This document shows positions 34,922 to 44,052 of a stretch of DNA of 64,000 nt, piece by piece. The stretch covers positions 558,001 to 622,000 of the forward strand of contig NZ_JAAVVC010000001.1 in assembly GCF_018449725.1 (NCBI RefSeq), given 5' to 3'. Below the pieces are notes generated by a model that made no database searches, was not told the origin of the DNA, and saw only the letters and a program-made list of their open reading frames with translations. This DNA comes from Pseudomonas sp. dw_612. GTDB lineage: Bacteria; Pseudomonadota; Gammaproteobacteria; Pseudomonadales; Pseudomonadaceae. Numbering within the stretch: the first letter of the stretch is position 1; every line of letters begins with the position of its first letter. The position numbers and the translations under genes were made by a program.

Positions 34922-36088
34922 TCACGCGGCCTCCGCCGCCTGAGCCTGCCTCACCACCGCCGCCAACCGCCTCACCCCCTCATCCAACCGCGCCGGATCG
35001 ATGTGACTGAAGTTCAGCCGCAAATGCCCAGGATGGTTGTCCGGATCCGGAAAGAACGGCTCGCCCGGCATAAACGCCACGTCCGCAGCCAACGCAGCCT
35101 TGAGCAACGTCCGGGTGTCCAGCGGTTGCTTGAGCGTCAGCCAGAAAAACAGCCCGCCCTGGGGCACGTTCCAGTCCGCCAGATCGGAAAAATGCGTTTC
35201 CAGCGCTGACTGGAACGCATCCCGGCGCCCCCGATAGAAATCCCTCAGCTCACTCAGATGATGCTGAAACTTCTCGGTGCCGATCCATTGCAGCGCCTGC
35301 CACTGCCCCACGCGATTGGTGTGCAGATCCGCCGATTGCTTGAGCTTCAACAAATGCGGGAACAGGTCCGGGCTGGCTATCAGGTAACCGACCCGCAGGC
35401 CTGGCAACAGGGTTTTGGACACGGTGCCGGTGTAGATCCAACTGGCCTTTTTCAAGCGACTGACAATCGGCGTGGCACTGCCGCCGTCGAAGGTCAGCTC
35501 GCGGTAGGGTTCGTCTTCGATCAGCGTGACGCCGAATTCATCCAGCAACGCCGCCACCTCATCGCGCTTGGCTTCGCTGTAGCGCACGGCCGACGGGTTC
35601 TGGAAGGTCGGGATCAGGTAGATGAACGCGGGTTGATGCTTTTCCAGACGCGAACGCAGTTGAATCAGGTTCGGACCGTCGGCCTCCTGCGGGACCGTGA
35701 TGCAGTCGGCGCCGAACAGCTGGAAAATCTGCAACGCCGCCAGATAGGTCGGCGCTTCCAGCAAAATCTCGGTGCCTTTGTCGATGTAAAGCTTGGCCGC
35801 CAGATCAAGGGTTTGCTGGGAGCCGCTGACCACCAGAACCTGACTCGCCTCACACGGCACGCCCAGCGCCCGCGCTTCGGCAGCCAGGGCTTCGCGCAGT
35901 GCCGGCTCGCCTTCGCTCATGCCGTATTGGCCCATGGACAGCGGCATGTCGGCCCACTCGACTTTCGGCAACATGACTTCAGCCGGCAAGCCGCCGGCGA
36001 ACGACATCACTTCCGGGCGCTGGGCTGCGGCGAGGATTTCACGGATCAAAGAACTTTTAAGGCGCGAGACACGTTCGGAAAAAGCCAT
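34922..36088 (-). CDS. PLP-dependent aminotransferase (class I/II)
   Basis: A 388-residue fold-type I aminotransferase. Opening is MAFSERVSRLKSSLIREILAA, near ISFAGG-type sequence (VMSFAGGLPA) typical of the 2-aminoadipate / branched-chain family. PLP-lysine lies in TVSKTLLPGLRVGY, and IPTFQNPSA precedes it. The ATG at 36088 is preferred to a TTG at 36127. It is divergent from a MarR gene, with dyads that probably repress it. Substrate: an amino acid, unresolved. Confidence 0.88.
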   Translation of the reverse strand: MAFSERVSRLKSSLIREILAAAQRPEVMSFAGGLPAEVMLPKVEWADMPLSMGQYGMSEGEPALREALAAEARALGVPCEASQVLVVSGSQQTLDLAAKLYIDKGTEILLEAPTYLAALQIFQLFGADCITVPQEADGPNLIQLRSRLEKHQPAFIYLIPTFQNPSAVRYSEAKRDEVAALLDEFGVTLIEDEPYRELTFDGGSATPIVSRLKKASWIYTGTVSKTLLPGLRVGYLIASPDLFPHLLKLKQSADLHTNRVGQWQALQWIGTEKFQHHLSELRDFYRGRRDAFQSALETHFSDLADWNVPQGGLFFWLTLKQPLDTRTLLKAALAADVAFMPGEPFFPDPDNHPGHLRLNFSHIDPARLDEGVRRLAAVVRQAQAAEAA

Positions 36089-36122
36089 GGAGGTCACCGG
36101 TAGCGAGGCGAGAGGAAAATGA

Positions 36123-36137
36123 GTCAAACTGGTTGAC
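36123..36137. promoter_or_regulatory. MarR-type operator 1
   Basis: GTCAA-N5-TTGAC palindrome in the divergent aminotransferase/MarR gap. It is identical in form to the second copy at 36165. Confidence 0.5.
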
Positions 36138-36164
36138 CGAAATTACGACAGCTTGCGCGGATAC

Positions 36165-36179
36165 GTCAACATGCTTGAC
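36165..36179. promoter_or_regulatory. MarR-type operator 2
   Basis: GTCAA-N5-TTGAC, 42 bp centre to centre from operator 1 (about four helical turns). It overlaps the proposed ATG of the MarR gene. Confidence 0.5.
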
Positions 36180-36617
36180 CTTAAAAACCCTGAAACTCAG
36201 CAACAGGCCATGGAAGCGTTTTTCTTCGGCTACCAGGCGTTCACCGCCAAGGCCGACGAAATGCTTGAGCGTCGTGGCTTGAGCCGGGTGCATCAACGCA
36301 TCGTGTTTTTCATCGCCCGCTATCCGAACCTGAGCGTGAAGGAATTGCTGGCGTTGCTCGGCGTGACCAAGCAGGCGCTGAACATTCCATTGCGGCAGTT
36401 GCTGGAAATGCATCTGGTGAACAGCGTGGCGTCCGAGACGGACAAGCGTAAGCGACTGCTGGAGTTGACCGAAGATGGCGCGCGTTTCGAACAGTCGCTG
36501 CGGCGCGAGCAAGTGAAATTGCTGGAGCGGGTGTTTGCCGAGGCTGGGGAAGCGGCGGTGGATGGGTGGTTGGCGGTGAATCTGGCGCTGGGGAAAAGCC
36601 AGGTGCCTGTTGAATGA
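36171..36617 (+). CDS. MarR family transcriptional regulator
   Basis: A 148-residue winged-helix regulator. The recognition helix region is VKELLALLGVTKQALNIPLRQLLEM near residues 56-80, followed by a wing with ASETDKRKRLLELTEDG. The ATG at 36171 is used; a TTG at 36153 in the same frame would add six residues, and neither has a strong ribosome site. Twin GTCAA-N5-TTGAC sites, one overlapping the start, point to autoregulation and control of the divergent aminotransferase. Ligand unknown. Confidence 0.87.
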   Translation: MLDLKNPETQQQAMEAFFFGYQAFTAKADEMLERRGLSRVHQRIVFFIARYPNLSVKELLALLGVTKQALNIPLRQLLEMHLVNSVASETDKRKRLLELTEDGARFEQSLRREQVKLLERVFAEAGEAAVDGWLAVNLALGKSQVPVE

Positions 36618-36657
36618 GTGTTTTGCCTGGTGGTTTTGCGGTGGCTGATCTGGCGCC

Positions 36658-36739
36658 TTCGCGAGCAAGCCCGCTCCCACAGGTGACCGCATTCCCCTGA
36701 AAGAACTCGGTCGAGTGTGGGAGCGGGCTTGCTCGCGAA
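36658..36739. repeat. REPIN, family 1 (spacer GACCGCATT type)
   Basis: Inverted core pair with long spacer GGTGACCGCATTCCCCTGAA and on. The sequence directly to the right, to about 36789, repeats that to the right of 34626. Confidence 0.9.
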
Positions 36740-36808
36740 GAGGCCCGCCCAGACACCACAAAATCCAGCCCAACAAACCGGCCCTCGCGCCAATTTGTCT
36801 GGTTAATC

Positions 36809-38089
36809 CTATCCCCCACACGCCTGCCGATACTGCGCCAACACCTGCCCGATCGCCGCCAGCACCAACCCCCGCGCCGAGCGTTCACCCTGCCCGCTCA
36901 CCACGCTCGGGTAGAGCTGCGGCAAGTACTGGCTGACCAGGGTCTCTGGAATCGGCTCGTCGCCGAGCGCCAGGAACATCTCTTCGACGGCTCTGCTGGC
37001 GGCTGCGAAGGGCCAGTAATAGCGGATCCGGTCGCTGTAGCTGAAATGCCGTTGCACCCTCAGCGCGGCATCATCGCCGTGGTAATAGCTGTCCCAATAG
37101 TGCGGTTCGGAGAGCATCAGCGATTCCATGGTTTTGCGCAGGCTCGCCTGTTCGGGGGTTGAGCGCATCGCCGCGCCGATGTGGTCCAGCGCATACAGCG
37201 CCTCGCGCAGGGCGAAGGTCAGGCCCGGGCCGACCTTGAGGATGGCGAAGCCGTCATGCACCAGATCGGTCAAGGCCTCGGCGGGTTGGTAATCCGTGGA
37301 GTGAGCCTCGAAGACCAGCTGCGGTTCGCCCTGCAGAATGGCGCTGAGTGCCTGCGCCTTGTGCGGCTGATAAACCACCACATTCTCGTTGCCGAACTCG
37401 ACGCCGGGCTGGACCACCAGGCCGATGACCCGTGCGAACACGCTGTCCAGGCCCAGGGCGATAAAGGCCCGGCGATGCAACTCGATGGTGTCGAGGGCCG
37501 ATTGCGGTGTGGTGACCGCCAGGTCTTCGACTTTCTCCGACGCCCCGCCCGGTACCGGGACTTCGGTGCCGATCACGTAAAACGGTGCCGGCAGGCCGGC
37601 GTCGCTCACGGCTCGCTCCACCACCGCGGCCAGGCGTGCAGCACGTTCGGCGATCAGCGCGCCGTCCAGCGGGTTGGTTTCGCCCAGGCAGGCCATGCTC
37701 GCGTCGAGGTGGATCTTGCTGAATCCTGCCAAGGCATAGGCCTCGAGCATGCGCTCCGCCTTGAGCATCGCTTGCTGCGGTGGCAGATGTCGCCAAGGGT
37801 TCGGCCCCAGGTGATCGCCGCCGAGAATCAAGCGCTGCGGATCGAACCCGACCCGTTCGGCGATCTCCAGCACGAAGCGGCGAAAGTCCGCCGGGGTCAT
37901 GCCGGTATAACCGCCCTCATGGTTGACCTGATTGCACGTCGCCTCGATCAGCACCGGCGCGGTGCCCGCCTGGCCGTTGCGCAAGGCCGCTTCGATGACC
38001 AAAGCGTGCGCCGAACACACCGAAGTAATACCCAGGGCAAGCCCTTGGGCATGGGCATCCGCCAGTTTTTGAAGATAATGACCCTGCAT
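36809..38089 (-). CDS. GatZ/KbaZ-like tagatose-bisphosphate aldolase accessory subunit
   Basis: A 426-residue member of the GatZ/KbaZ/AgaZ family (Pfam 'tagatose 6-phosphate kinase'). It includes ITSVCSAHALVIEAAL, LILGGDHLGPNPW (a family signature) near residues 86-98, and KIHLDASMACLGE. In enterics it supports the catalytic class II aldolase subunit, splitting tagatose-1,6-bisphosphate. No aldolase catalytic subunit is nearby; some relatives may act as kinase or by themselves. The start has GAGAGGCACTGG upstream. It is divergent from the DeoR regulator, whose operator it probably shares. Confidence 0.85.
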   Translation of the reverse strand: MQGHYLQKLADAHAQGLALGITSVCSAHALVIEAALRNGQAGTAPVLIEATCNQVNHEGGYTGMTPADFRRFVLEIAERVGFDPQRLILGGDHLGPNPWRHLPPQQAMLKAERMLEAYALAGFSKIHLDASMACLGETNPLDGALIAERAARLAAVVERAVSDAGLPAPFYVIGTEVPVPGGASEKVEDLAVTTPQSALDTIELHRRAFIALGLDSVFARVIGLVVQPGVEFGNENVVVYQPHKAQALSAILQGEPQLVFEAHSTDYQPAEALTDLVHDGFAILKVGPGLTFALREALYALDHIGAAMRSTPEQASLRKTMESLMLSEPHYWDSYYHGDDAALRVQRHFSYSDRIRYYWPFAAASRAVEEMFLALGDEPIPETLVSQYLPQLYPSVVSGQGERSARGLVLAAIGQVLAQYRQACGG

Positions 38090-38148
38090 GACCAGTGCCT
38101 CTCGATAACGTTGGGGAGGTCACCTTACGAGAGCGAAACGATCAAAAT

Positions 38149-38166
38149 CAATCATAAATTTGATTG
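38149..38166. promoter_or_regulatory. Candidate DeoR operator dyad
   Basis: CAATC-N8-GATTG in the divergent gap, with its right arm overlapping the -35 box of the regulator promoter. Confidence 0.45.
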
Positions 38167-38191
38167 ACAGTGATTTTTTTAGCTTTATATT
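38164..38191 (+). promoter_or_regulatory. Sigma-70 promoter of the DeoR gene
   Basis: Perfect TTGACA, 16-bp spacer, TATATT; about 33 bases upstream of the GTG start. Confidence 0.6.
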
Positions 38192-38223
38192 TCATTTCAA
38201 TGAATCACTAACGAGCAACCACA

Positions 38224-39024
38224 GTGACCAAAGACGAACGCCTTTCCCTGATCTGTCAGCACCTGTACAGCCATGGCGAAAGCACTATCCAGACCATCGC
38301 CGAAGTCGCCGACGCTTCCCTGGCCACCGTTCGCCGGGACCTGCTGAGCCTGGAAGCCGACGGCACCATTCACCGCACTCACGGTGGCGCACGGATCGCC
38401 AAGAGCGCCGGGGTCGAAGTCGCCTTCGATCTGCGGGAAAACCAGAATCTGTTCGCCAAACGCGCCATCGCCGAAGTGGCCTATGAACAGATCGCGCCCG
38501 GCTCGACGATTTTTCTCGACGCCGGCACCACCGTATTGCAACTGGCCCGTCGCCTGCGATTGAACCCCTTGCCGCTGTCGGTGTTCACCAATTGCCTGAA
38601 CACCGCTCAGGTATTGATGAACACTCCGGGCATCAAAATCGTCCTGCTGGGCGGCCAACTGCGCGCGGAAAACGCCTCGATGGTCGGCGCCCTCGCCGAA
38701 GCGATGATCGAGAACCTGTGGTTCGATCAACTGTTCCTCGGCGCCGGCGCCATTGCCCCGGATGCCTGCATCTACAGCCTTGATGCCAGCGAAGCGCAAC
38801 TCAACCAGAAGATGCTCGCCCGTGCCGCCAGCACCTTGTTGCTGGTGGATTCGAGCAAGTTCGACCAGCGCCTCACTTACCGCGTCGCGCCGCTGGACAA
38901 GGCCCTGACCGTGATCAGCGACGAGCAACTGTCGGCCAGTTGGTGGGCGCGGTTGAGCGAGCAAGGTTGCACCACGCTGCAAGCCTCCAGCCAAAAGGTT
39001 GCCGCCGAGGACGTGCAAGCATGA
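38224..39024 (+). CDS. DeoR family transcriptional regulator
   Basis: A 266-residue regulator. The N-terminal HTH (STIQTIAEVADASLATVRRDLLSLEADGTIHRTHGGAR, residues 20-58) is the DeoR signature, and a sugar-phosphate-sensing domain follows (IFLDAGTTVLQLARRLR). GTG start at 38224 with only weak GAGC upstream. It probably represses the divergent gatZ-like gene and its own operon in the absence of a phosphorylated sugar. It overlaps the kinase gene by four bases. Confidence 0.9.
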   Translation: MTKDERLSLICQHLYSHGESTIQTIAEVADASLATVRRDLLSLEADGTIHRTHGGARIAKSAGVEVAFDLRENQNLFAKRAIAEVAYEQIAPGSTIFLDAGTTVLQLARRLRLNPLPLSVFTNCLNTAQVLMNTPGIKIVLLGGQLRAENASMVGALAEAMIENLWFDQLFLGAGAIAPDACIYSLDASEAQLNQKMLARAASTLLLVDSSKFDQRLTYRVAPLDKALTVISDEQLSASWWARLSEQGCTTLQASSQKVAAEDVQA

Positions 39025-39992
39025 AGCCGTGCGTGCTGGGCCTGGACAGCGGCGGCTCGAAAACCCTGGTGGCGATTGCCGACCGCCAGGGCCGAGTGCT
39101 GCACTGTGAATCGGCGCCCGGGCTCGACCCGACCGCCAATCCACAATGGCCAGCCCAGTTGCACGCACTGTTGCAAGTCCCCGGTAAACGCCCGCTGGCC
39201 GCCGCGGTGCTCGGGATGCCGCTGCATGGCGAGCTGACGGAATGTTCGGTCGCCCAACTCGATACGGCACAACGCGCGCTGCCCTGCCCGGTCACCGTGG
39301 AAAACGATGTGCGCATTGCCTTCGATGGCGCGTTTGCCGGGCAAGGCGCGGGCGTGCTGATGCTGGCCGGCACCGGTTCCATGGCCTGGGCCAGCCGCAA
39401 CGAACCCGACGCCGAACAAGTGCGCGTCGGCGGTTGGGGCGATGTGTTCGGCGACGAAGGCAGCGCCTACTGGATCGGCTGCCAAGTGCTGATCCACGCC
39501 AGCCGCAGCCTCGATGGCCGGGATGCTCCGTCGAATCTGACCCTGGCCCTGCTCAATCACCTGGGCCTGACCCCTGAACAACTGGCGGGCTGGGTCTATG
39601 GCCTGGCCAACCGCCGGGCCGAAATCGCCGCCCTGGCCGAGTGCGTCTCGGCCTGGGCCGTCGCCGGCGATCCGGCGGCCAGCGCCGTGCTGGATGCCGC
39701 CGCCGCGCACCTGGCCGAACACATCAGCGCCGCCTGGAGCCGACTCGGCCTGACCGGGCCCGCGACCTGGAGTTATGCGGGCGGCGTGTTTGCCAATCCG
39801 CACATGATCGAGCGCATCGCCCATCGCATCGGCAGCGCAGCGTGCCCGCCACGTCTGCCGCCCATCGGTGGCGCCTTATGGCGTGCCGCTCAAAACGCGG
39901 GATGGAACCCCGACCAACACTGGATAGAACAACTGTCCTTGAACCTTCGTACCTCCCTTGCACTGCCATCAACCTCCCCCTTCCCGATGTAG
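39021..39992 (+). CDS. BadF/BcrA-type sugar kinase (N-acetylglucosamine kinase-like)
   Basis: A 323-residue ASKHA-fold kinase. Phosphate 1 motif is LGLDSGGSKTLVAI at residues 5-18, phosphate 2 is LMLAGTGSMAWA, and the adenosine motif YAGGVFAN lies near 253-260. ATGA overlap with the DeoR gene. N-acetylhexosamine or hexosamine is the likely substrate, using ATP in the cytoplasm. In context it would phosphorylate the sugar imported by the ABC system. Confidence 0.85.
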   Translation: MKPCVLGLDSGGSKTLVAIADRQGRVLHCESAPGLDPTANPQWPAQLHALLQVPGKRPLAAAVLGMPLHGELTECSVAQLDTAQRALPCPVTVENDVRIAFDGAFAGQGAGVLMLAGTGSMAWASRNEPDAEQVRVGGWGDVFGDEGSAYWIGCQVLIHASRSLDGRDAPSNLTLALLNHLGLTPEQLAGWVYGLANRRAEIAALAECVSAWAVAGDPAASAVLDAAAAHLAEHISAAWSRLGLTGPATWSYAGGVFANPHMIERIAHRIGSAACPPRLPPIGGALWRAAQNAGWNPDQHWIEQLSLNLRTSLALPSTSPFPM

Positions 39993-40002
39993 AGGTTTTG
40001 CC

Positions 40003-41262
40003 ATGCTTCGACGCCATTTGCTCGCTTCACTCGCGATGTTGCCGCTGTCGTTTGCGGTCTCGGCTTTCTCCCCGATGGCCAGTGCGGCCAGTGTCACTGA
40101 AGTGCTGTTGCCGCCGTGGGGCACGCTGCCCAAGGGCATGACCGATCGCCTCGCCAGCCAGACGGGCGTGACGCTGGATACCCAGACCCTGGGCTGGGAC
40201 CAGATCCTGACCAAGGTCGCCACGTCGATGATTGCGGGCAGCCCGCCGGCGGATACCACCGAAGTGGACTGGTCGTGGGTCGGTCAGTTTGGCGCCGCCA
40301 ACTGGTACCAACCGCTCAACGATGCAGTGGATGCCGCCACCCTGGCCGACATCCCGACAGCGAAGTTCTTCATGTTCGACGGCAAACTGCTGGCGGTGCC
40401 CTACGCCAACGACTTCCGCGTGCTGATCTACAACCGCGACCACCTCAGCCGTGCCGGCATCAGCGCGGCACCGACCACCCCGGATCAACTGCTGGCCGAC
40501 GCCAAAGCCATCAAAGCCAAGAACATCACCCGATACCCGATCGCCCTGCCGTTGTCCGCTACAGAAGGCAGCGCCACCGCGTGGTATCTGCTGACCAAAG
40601 TGTTCGGTGGCGAACTGTTCAACGACAAGCTCGAACCGCAGTTCGTCAAACCTGATTCCGCCGGTTATCGGGCGATGGCGTTCGAGGTCGAGGCGCTCAA
40701 GCAAGGCTTGATCAGTCCGGCGGCGACCGGCCTCAAGGACGTCGAAGTGCAGGAACTGTTCAAGAAAGGCGATGCGTCGTTCGACCTCGCGGGCTGGGCC
40801 GGTAACGTCGCGGTCTACAGCGACCCGGCCAAGTCCCAAGTGGCCGAGCATGTCGCCGCCGCATTGATGCTGACCACCACCGGCACCGCCCGCACCATCG
40901 GCCTGCCGGAAGCCATGGGCATTCCGACCACGGCGAAGAACCCGGCCGGCGCCAAGACCTTTATCAACTGGTTCATCAAGCCCGAGAACCAGATCGAGAG
41001 CTACACCACCCTCGGCAACCTGCCGACCCGCACCAGTGTGCTCAAACAGCTCAACAGCGAAGGCAAGCTCAAGAGCGGTGACGTGATTCTGCAGCAAGCG
41101 AGCCTGGTCGATCCGTTGTTCAAGCAAGGCACGCCGGTCTGGTACCCGCAGTTCACCAGCGCGGTGTCCAGCGCGCTGAACCAGGCGGCCAAGGGTGAAC
41201 TGAGCGTGGCCCAAGCGGTGGCGCAAATTGCCGAACAAGCCAAGAGCGCGATGCAGCCGTGA
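40003..41262 (+). CDS. ABC transporter sugar-binding protein
   Basis: A 419-residue extracellular solute-binding protein, family 1, with signal peptide (SFAVSAFSPMASA). Start at 40003 has AGAGGTTTTGCC upstream. It binds the substrate in the periplasm and delivers it to the two permeases. TGATG joins it to the first permease gene (stop and start share a base). Confidence 0.9.
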   Translation: MLRRHLLASLAMLPLSFAVSAFSPMASAASVTEVLLPPWGTLPKGMTDRLASQTGVTLDTQTLGWDQILTKVATSMIAGSPPADTTEVDWSWVGQFGAANWYQPLNDAVDAATLADIPTAKFFMFDGKLLAVPYANDFRVLIYNRDHLSRAGISAAPTTPDQLLADAKAIKAKNITRYPIALPLSATEGSATAWYLLTKVFGGELFNDKLEPQFVKPDSAGYRAMAFEVEALKQGLISPAATGLKDVEVQELFKKGDASFDLAGWAGNVAVYSDPAKSQVAEHVAAALMLTTTGTARTIGLPEAMGIPTTAKNPAGAKTFINWFIKPENQIESYTTLGNLPTRTSVLKQLNSEGKLKSGDVILQQASLVDPLFKQGTPVWYPQFTSAVSSALNQAAKGELSVAQAVAQIAEQAKSAMQP

Positions 41263-42167
41263 TGACATTAGCCTCGATCAGGGAGCGCTTGCGCCCCACG
41301 CCGGGTGAAACCTGGCTCGGTCTGGCGTATGTGCTGCCGATCATCCTGGTGATGGCCAGCCTGGTGTTCGTGCCGCTGGTGACCACGGTGCTCGACAGCC
41401 TGTACCGGATTGACCCGATGCGCCCGGGCACACCCTTTGTCGGCCTGCTCAACTACCAGAACCTGGCCACCGACAGCAATGTCCAGCATGCCACCTGGAA
41501 CACCTTGATCTACGTGGTCCTGGCGGTGGTGCTGGAAACCCTCGGGGGCCTGGCCGCCGCCCTGCTGCTGAACAAGGTGCGCCATGGTCGGCAGTGGTTG
41601 CTGGCGATTTTGGTATTGCCGTGGTGCCTGCCGCCGGTGGTCAACGCGCTGGTCTGGTTGTGGATCTACAACCCCAGCTATGGCGTGTTGAACAACCTGC
41701 TCAAGGGCATCGGGCTGATCAGCGAGAACAAGGTGTGGTTCAACGACCACCACACCGCGTTGCTCCTGATTTCCCTGGTGCATGTGTGGCGCATGTTGCC
41801 GCTCACCGCGATCATTTTGCTGGCCGCGTTGCAGGCGATTCCCGGCGACCTGTATGAGGCGGCCAAGCTCGATGGCGCGGGGCGTTTCAAATGCTTCCGG
41901 ATGATCACCCTGCCGCTGATTGCCGGTGGCCTGGCCATCGCGCTCAGCCAATCGACGGTGTTCGCGTTCAACCTGTTCGACGAAGCGTGGATTCTCAACG
42001 GCGCGAGCCTGGACACCCGCAGCCTGATCATTCAGGTGTACATGTCGGCCTTCCAGAACCTGAAGTTCTCCTACGGCATGGCGCTGTCGGTGCTGGCGAT
42101 GATCGCGTCGTTGCTGGTGTCGATGGTCTACGTGCTCAAGGTCTACCGCGAAACGAGGTTCGACTGA
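41262..42167 (+). CDS. ABC sugar permease 1 (MalF/UgpA type)
   Basis: A 301-residue membrane protein with six helices. The EAA loop is QAIPGDLYEAAKLDGAGRFKCFRMITLP, which contacts the ATPase. The ATG at 41262 overlaps the stop of the binding protein gene by a base. It ends by sharing a base with permease 2. Confidence 0.9.
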   Translation: MTLASIRERLRPTPGETWLGLAYVLPIILVMASLVFVPLVTTVLDSLYRIDPMRPGTPFVGLLNYQNLATDSNVQHATWNTLIYVVLAVVLETLGGLAAALLLNKVRHGRQWLLAILVLPWCLPPVVNALVWLWIYNPSYGVLNNLLKGIGLISENKVWFNDHHTALLLISLVHVWRMLPLTAIILLAALQAIPGDLYEAAKLDGAGRFKCFRMITLPLIAGGLAIALSQSTVFAFNLFDEAWILNGASLDTRSLIIQVYMSAFQNLKFSYGMALSVLAMIASLLVSMVYVLKVYRETRFD

Positions 42168-43042
42168 TGCGCAGATATTTCCTCCAAGGCCTCGGCAAGG
42201 CCGGGTTCGCCCTCGCGGTGTTGGCCCTGATTCTGTGGTCACTCGGCCCGGTGTATTGGTCAGTGATCACCAGTTTCACCGAGCCGCGCGAGATGCTCAG
42301 CGGCCAGCTCCATCTGTGGCCGGAGCACCCGACCCTGGAGCATTTCGCCAAGTTGTTCGGCGCCAGCAGTTCGTCCCAGGGCAATGAAGTGCAATCGGTG
42401 TGGCCGCAGTTTTCCAGGGCGTTTATCAACAGCCTGGTGACGTCGGTCGCCGCCACGCTACTGACCCTGGTCGCGGCGGCGTTCGGTGGCTACGCCTTTG
42501 TGCGCTTGCGCTTTCCCGGTCGCGATTTGTTGTTCGCCTTGGTCGTGGCGAGCATGGCGGTGCCGGCCTACACGGTGATGATTCCGTTGTATCGCCTGAT
42601 GATCAGTCTGCACCTGATCGACACCTACCTCGGCGTGACGCTGATCTACGTGTCGGCCTTCCTGCCGCTGGCCCTGTGGCTGATGCGCAGCGTCTATCAG
42701 TCGCTGCCGGTGTCGCTGGAAGAAGCCGCGTGGCTGGATGGCGCGGGCCGCACCTACACGCTGATCCGCATCGTCTTGCCGCTGGCGGCGCCCGGTTTGA
42801 TCGCCACCGCGATCCTGACCTTCCTCAGTGCCTGGGGACAATTCATGGTGCCGCTGGTGTTCTCTCCCTCGTTGGCCACCAAGTCGCTGACCGTACTGAT
42901 TCCCGAATTCGTCACCCGCAACTACGTCGACTACGGCCTGATGAACGCCGCCGGCGTGGTCGCGATGCTGCCACCCGTGCTGCTGGTGATTTTCCTCAAC
43001 CGGTTCCTGGTGCGCGGGCTGATTGCCGGCGCGACCAAATAA
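42167..43042 (+). CDS. ABC sugar permease 2 (MalG/UgpE type)
   Basis: A 291-residue membrane protein with six helices. The EAA loop is LPVSLEEAAWLDGAGRTYTLIRIVLP. TGATG junction at 42165-42169 with permease 1. It pairs with permease 1. Confidence 0.9.
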   Translation: MRRYFLQGLGKAGFALAVLALILWSLGPVYWSVITSFTEPREMLSGQLHLWPEHPTLEHFAKLFGASSSSQGNEVQSVWPQFSRAFINSLVTSVAATLLTLVAAAFGGYAFVRLRFPGRDLLFALVVASMAVPAYTVMIPLYRLMISLHLIDTYLGVTLIYVSAFLPLALWLMRSVYQSLPVSLEEAAWLDGAGRTYTLIRIVLPLAAPGLIATAILTFLSAWGQFMVPLVFSPSLATKSLTVLIPEFVTRNYVDYGLMNAAGVVAMLPPVLLVIFLNRFLVRGLIAGATK

Positions 43043-43066
43043 TCCTCCTCTTCAAGGACTGCCTCC

Positions 43067-44020
43067 ATGAACATCACTGAACAAGTCATCGTTGAGCAAT
43101 TCCCTTTCTGGGCGCCGGCACTGTCCCAGCCACTGCCGGATTTCAGTGGCGCCACGGTCGTGGTGGTCGGCTGCGGCACGTCTTACTACTTGGCGCAAAA
43201 CGTCGCCAGTGCCATGAACCTCAACGGCCAGCGCGCAATCGCCGTCCCCGGTGGCGAATGGGCCCGACGCCCACAGGCCTACCTCGCCGACACCCGCGAC
43301 GTGTACGTGGTGGCGCTGTCGCGCAGCGGTGAATCCACAGAAACCGTGCAGGCCGTGGAAGCCAGCCGTGTCCGCGGCTTGAAAACCCTGGGCATTACGT
43401 GCGAACTCGACAGCAGCCTGGCGCGGGTCAGCGATCAAGTGCTGTTCGCCCCGACCCACGCCCTGGAAGGGATCGTGATGAGCAGTTCGGCGAGTCTGAT
43501 GTTGCTGCTGGGCCTGCGTCTGGCCGGTGTCAGCCTCGACCCGGCGATTGCCGCCAGCGCCGAGCACGCCATGCGCAACCTCGACGGCCAACTCGACAAT
43601 GCCCTGCTGTCGCGTTCGCATTTTGTCTACCTTGGTGGCGGCGCGTACTACGGCCTGGCCAGCGAAGGCGCACTGAAATTGCAGGAAATGAGCCTGACCT
43701 ACACCCAGGTGTTCCACCCGTTGGAATACCGTCACGGCCCGATCAGCCTGGTCGACGAAAAGACCTGCGTGGTGCTGATCTACAGCCCGCAGAGTCTTGA
43801 GGAAGAAAGCCAGTTGTGCGCCGAGCTGCAAGCCAAGGGTGCCCTGGTGATCGGTTTTGGCGGCCCCGGCGACCTGTCGATCGAGATCGCCCAGAACGGT
43901 CTGGATCGCAGCCTGGCGGTTCTGCCGGCGTTGCAGTTGTTCGGCGAACGCCTGGCCCAGCACAAACACCTGGACAGCACCGCACCACGCCACCTCACCA
44001 AGGTTGTGCGCCTTTCCTGA
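43067..44020 (+). CDS. SIS-domain sugar isomerase/deaminase (AgaS/GlmS-C-like)
   Basis: A 317-residue double SIS-domain protein. The first SIS motif is VVGCGTSYYLAQNVA near 33-47, SRSGESTETVQAVEA near 85-99, and the later GALKLQEMSLTYTQVFHPLEYRHGPISLVDE matches AgaS/FrlB-type enzymes. No N-terminal glutaminase is present, so it is not a GlmS. Likely reaction: deamination-isomerisation of an amino-sugar phosphate to a ketose-6-phosphate, or deglycation. AAGGACTGCC precedes ATG. Confidence 0.85.
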   Translation: MNITEQVIVEQFPFWAPALSQPLPDFSGATVVVVGCGTSYYLAQNVASAMNLNGQRAIAVPGGEWARRPQAYLADTRDVYVVALSRSGESTETVQAVEASRVRGLKTLGITCELDSSLARVSDQVLFAPTHALEGIVMSSSASLMLLLGLRLAGVSLDPAIAASAEHAMRNLDGQLDNALLSRSHFVYLGGGAYYGLASEGALKLQEMSLTYTQVFHPLEYRHGPISLVDEKTCVVLIYSPQSLEEESQLCAELQAKGALVIGFGGPGDLSIEIAQNGLDRSLAVLPALQLFGERLAQHKHLDSTAPRHLTKVVRLS

Positions 44021-44052
44021 TTCGCAGGTCCGACACAGGTGGTTTTCTCGAT

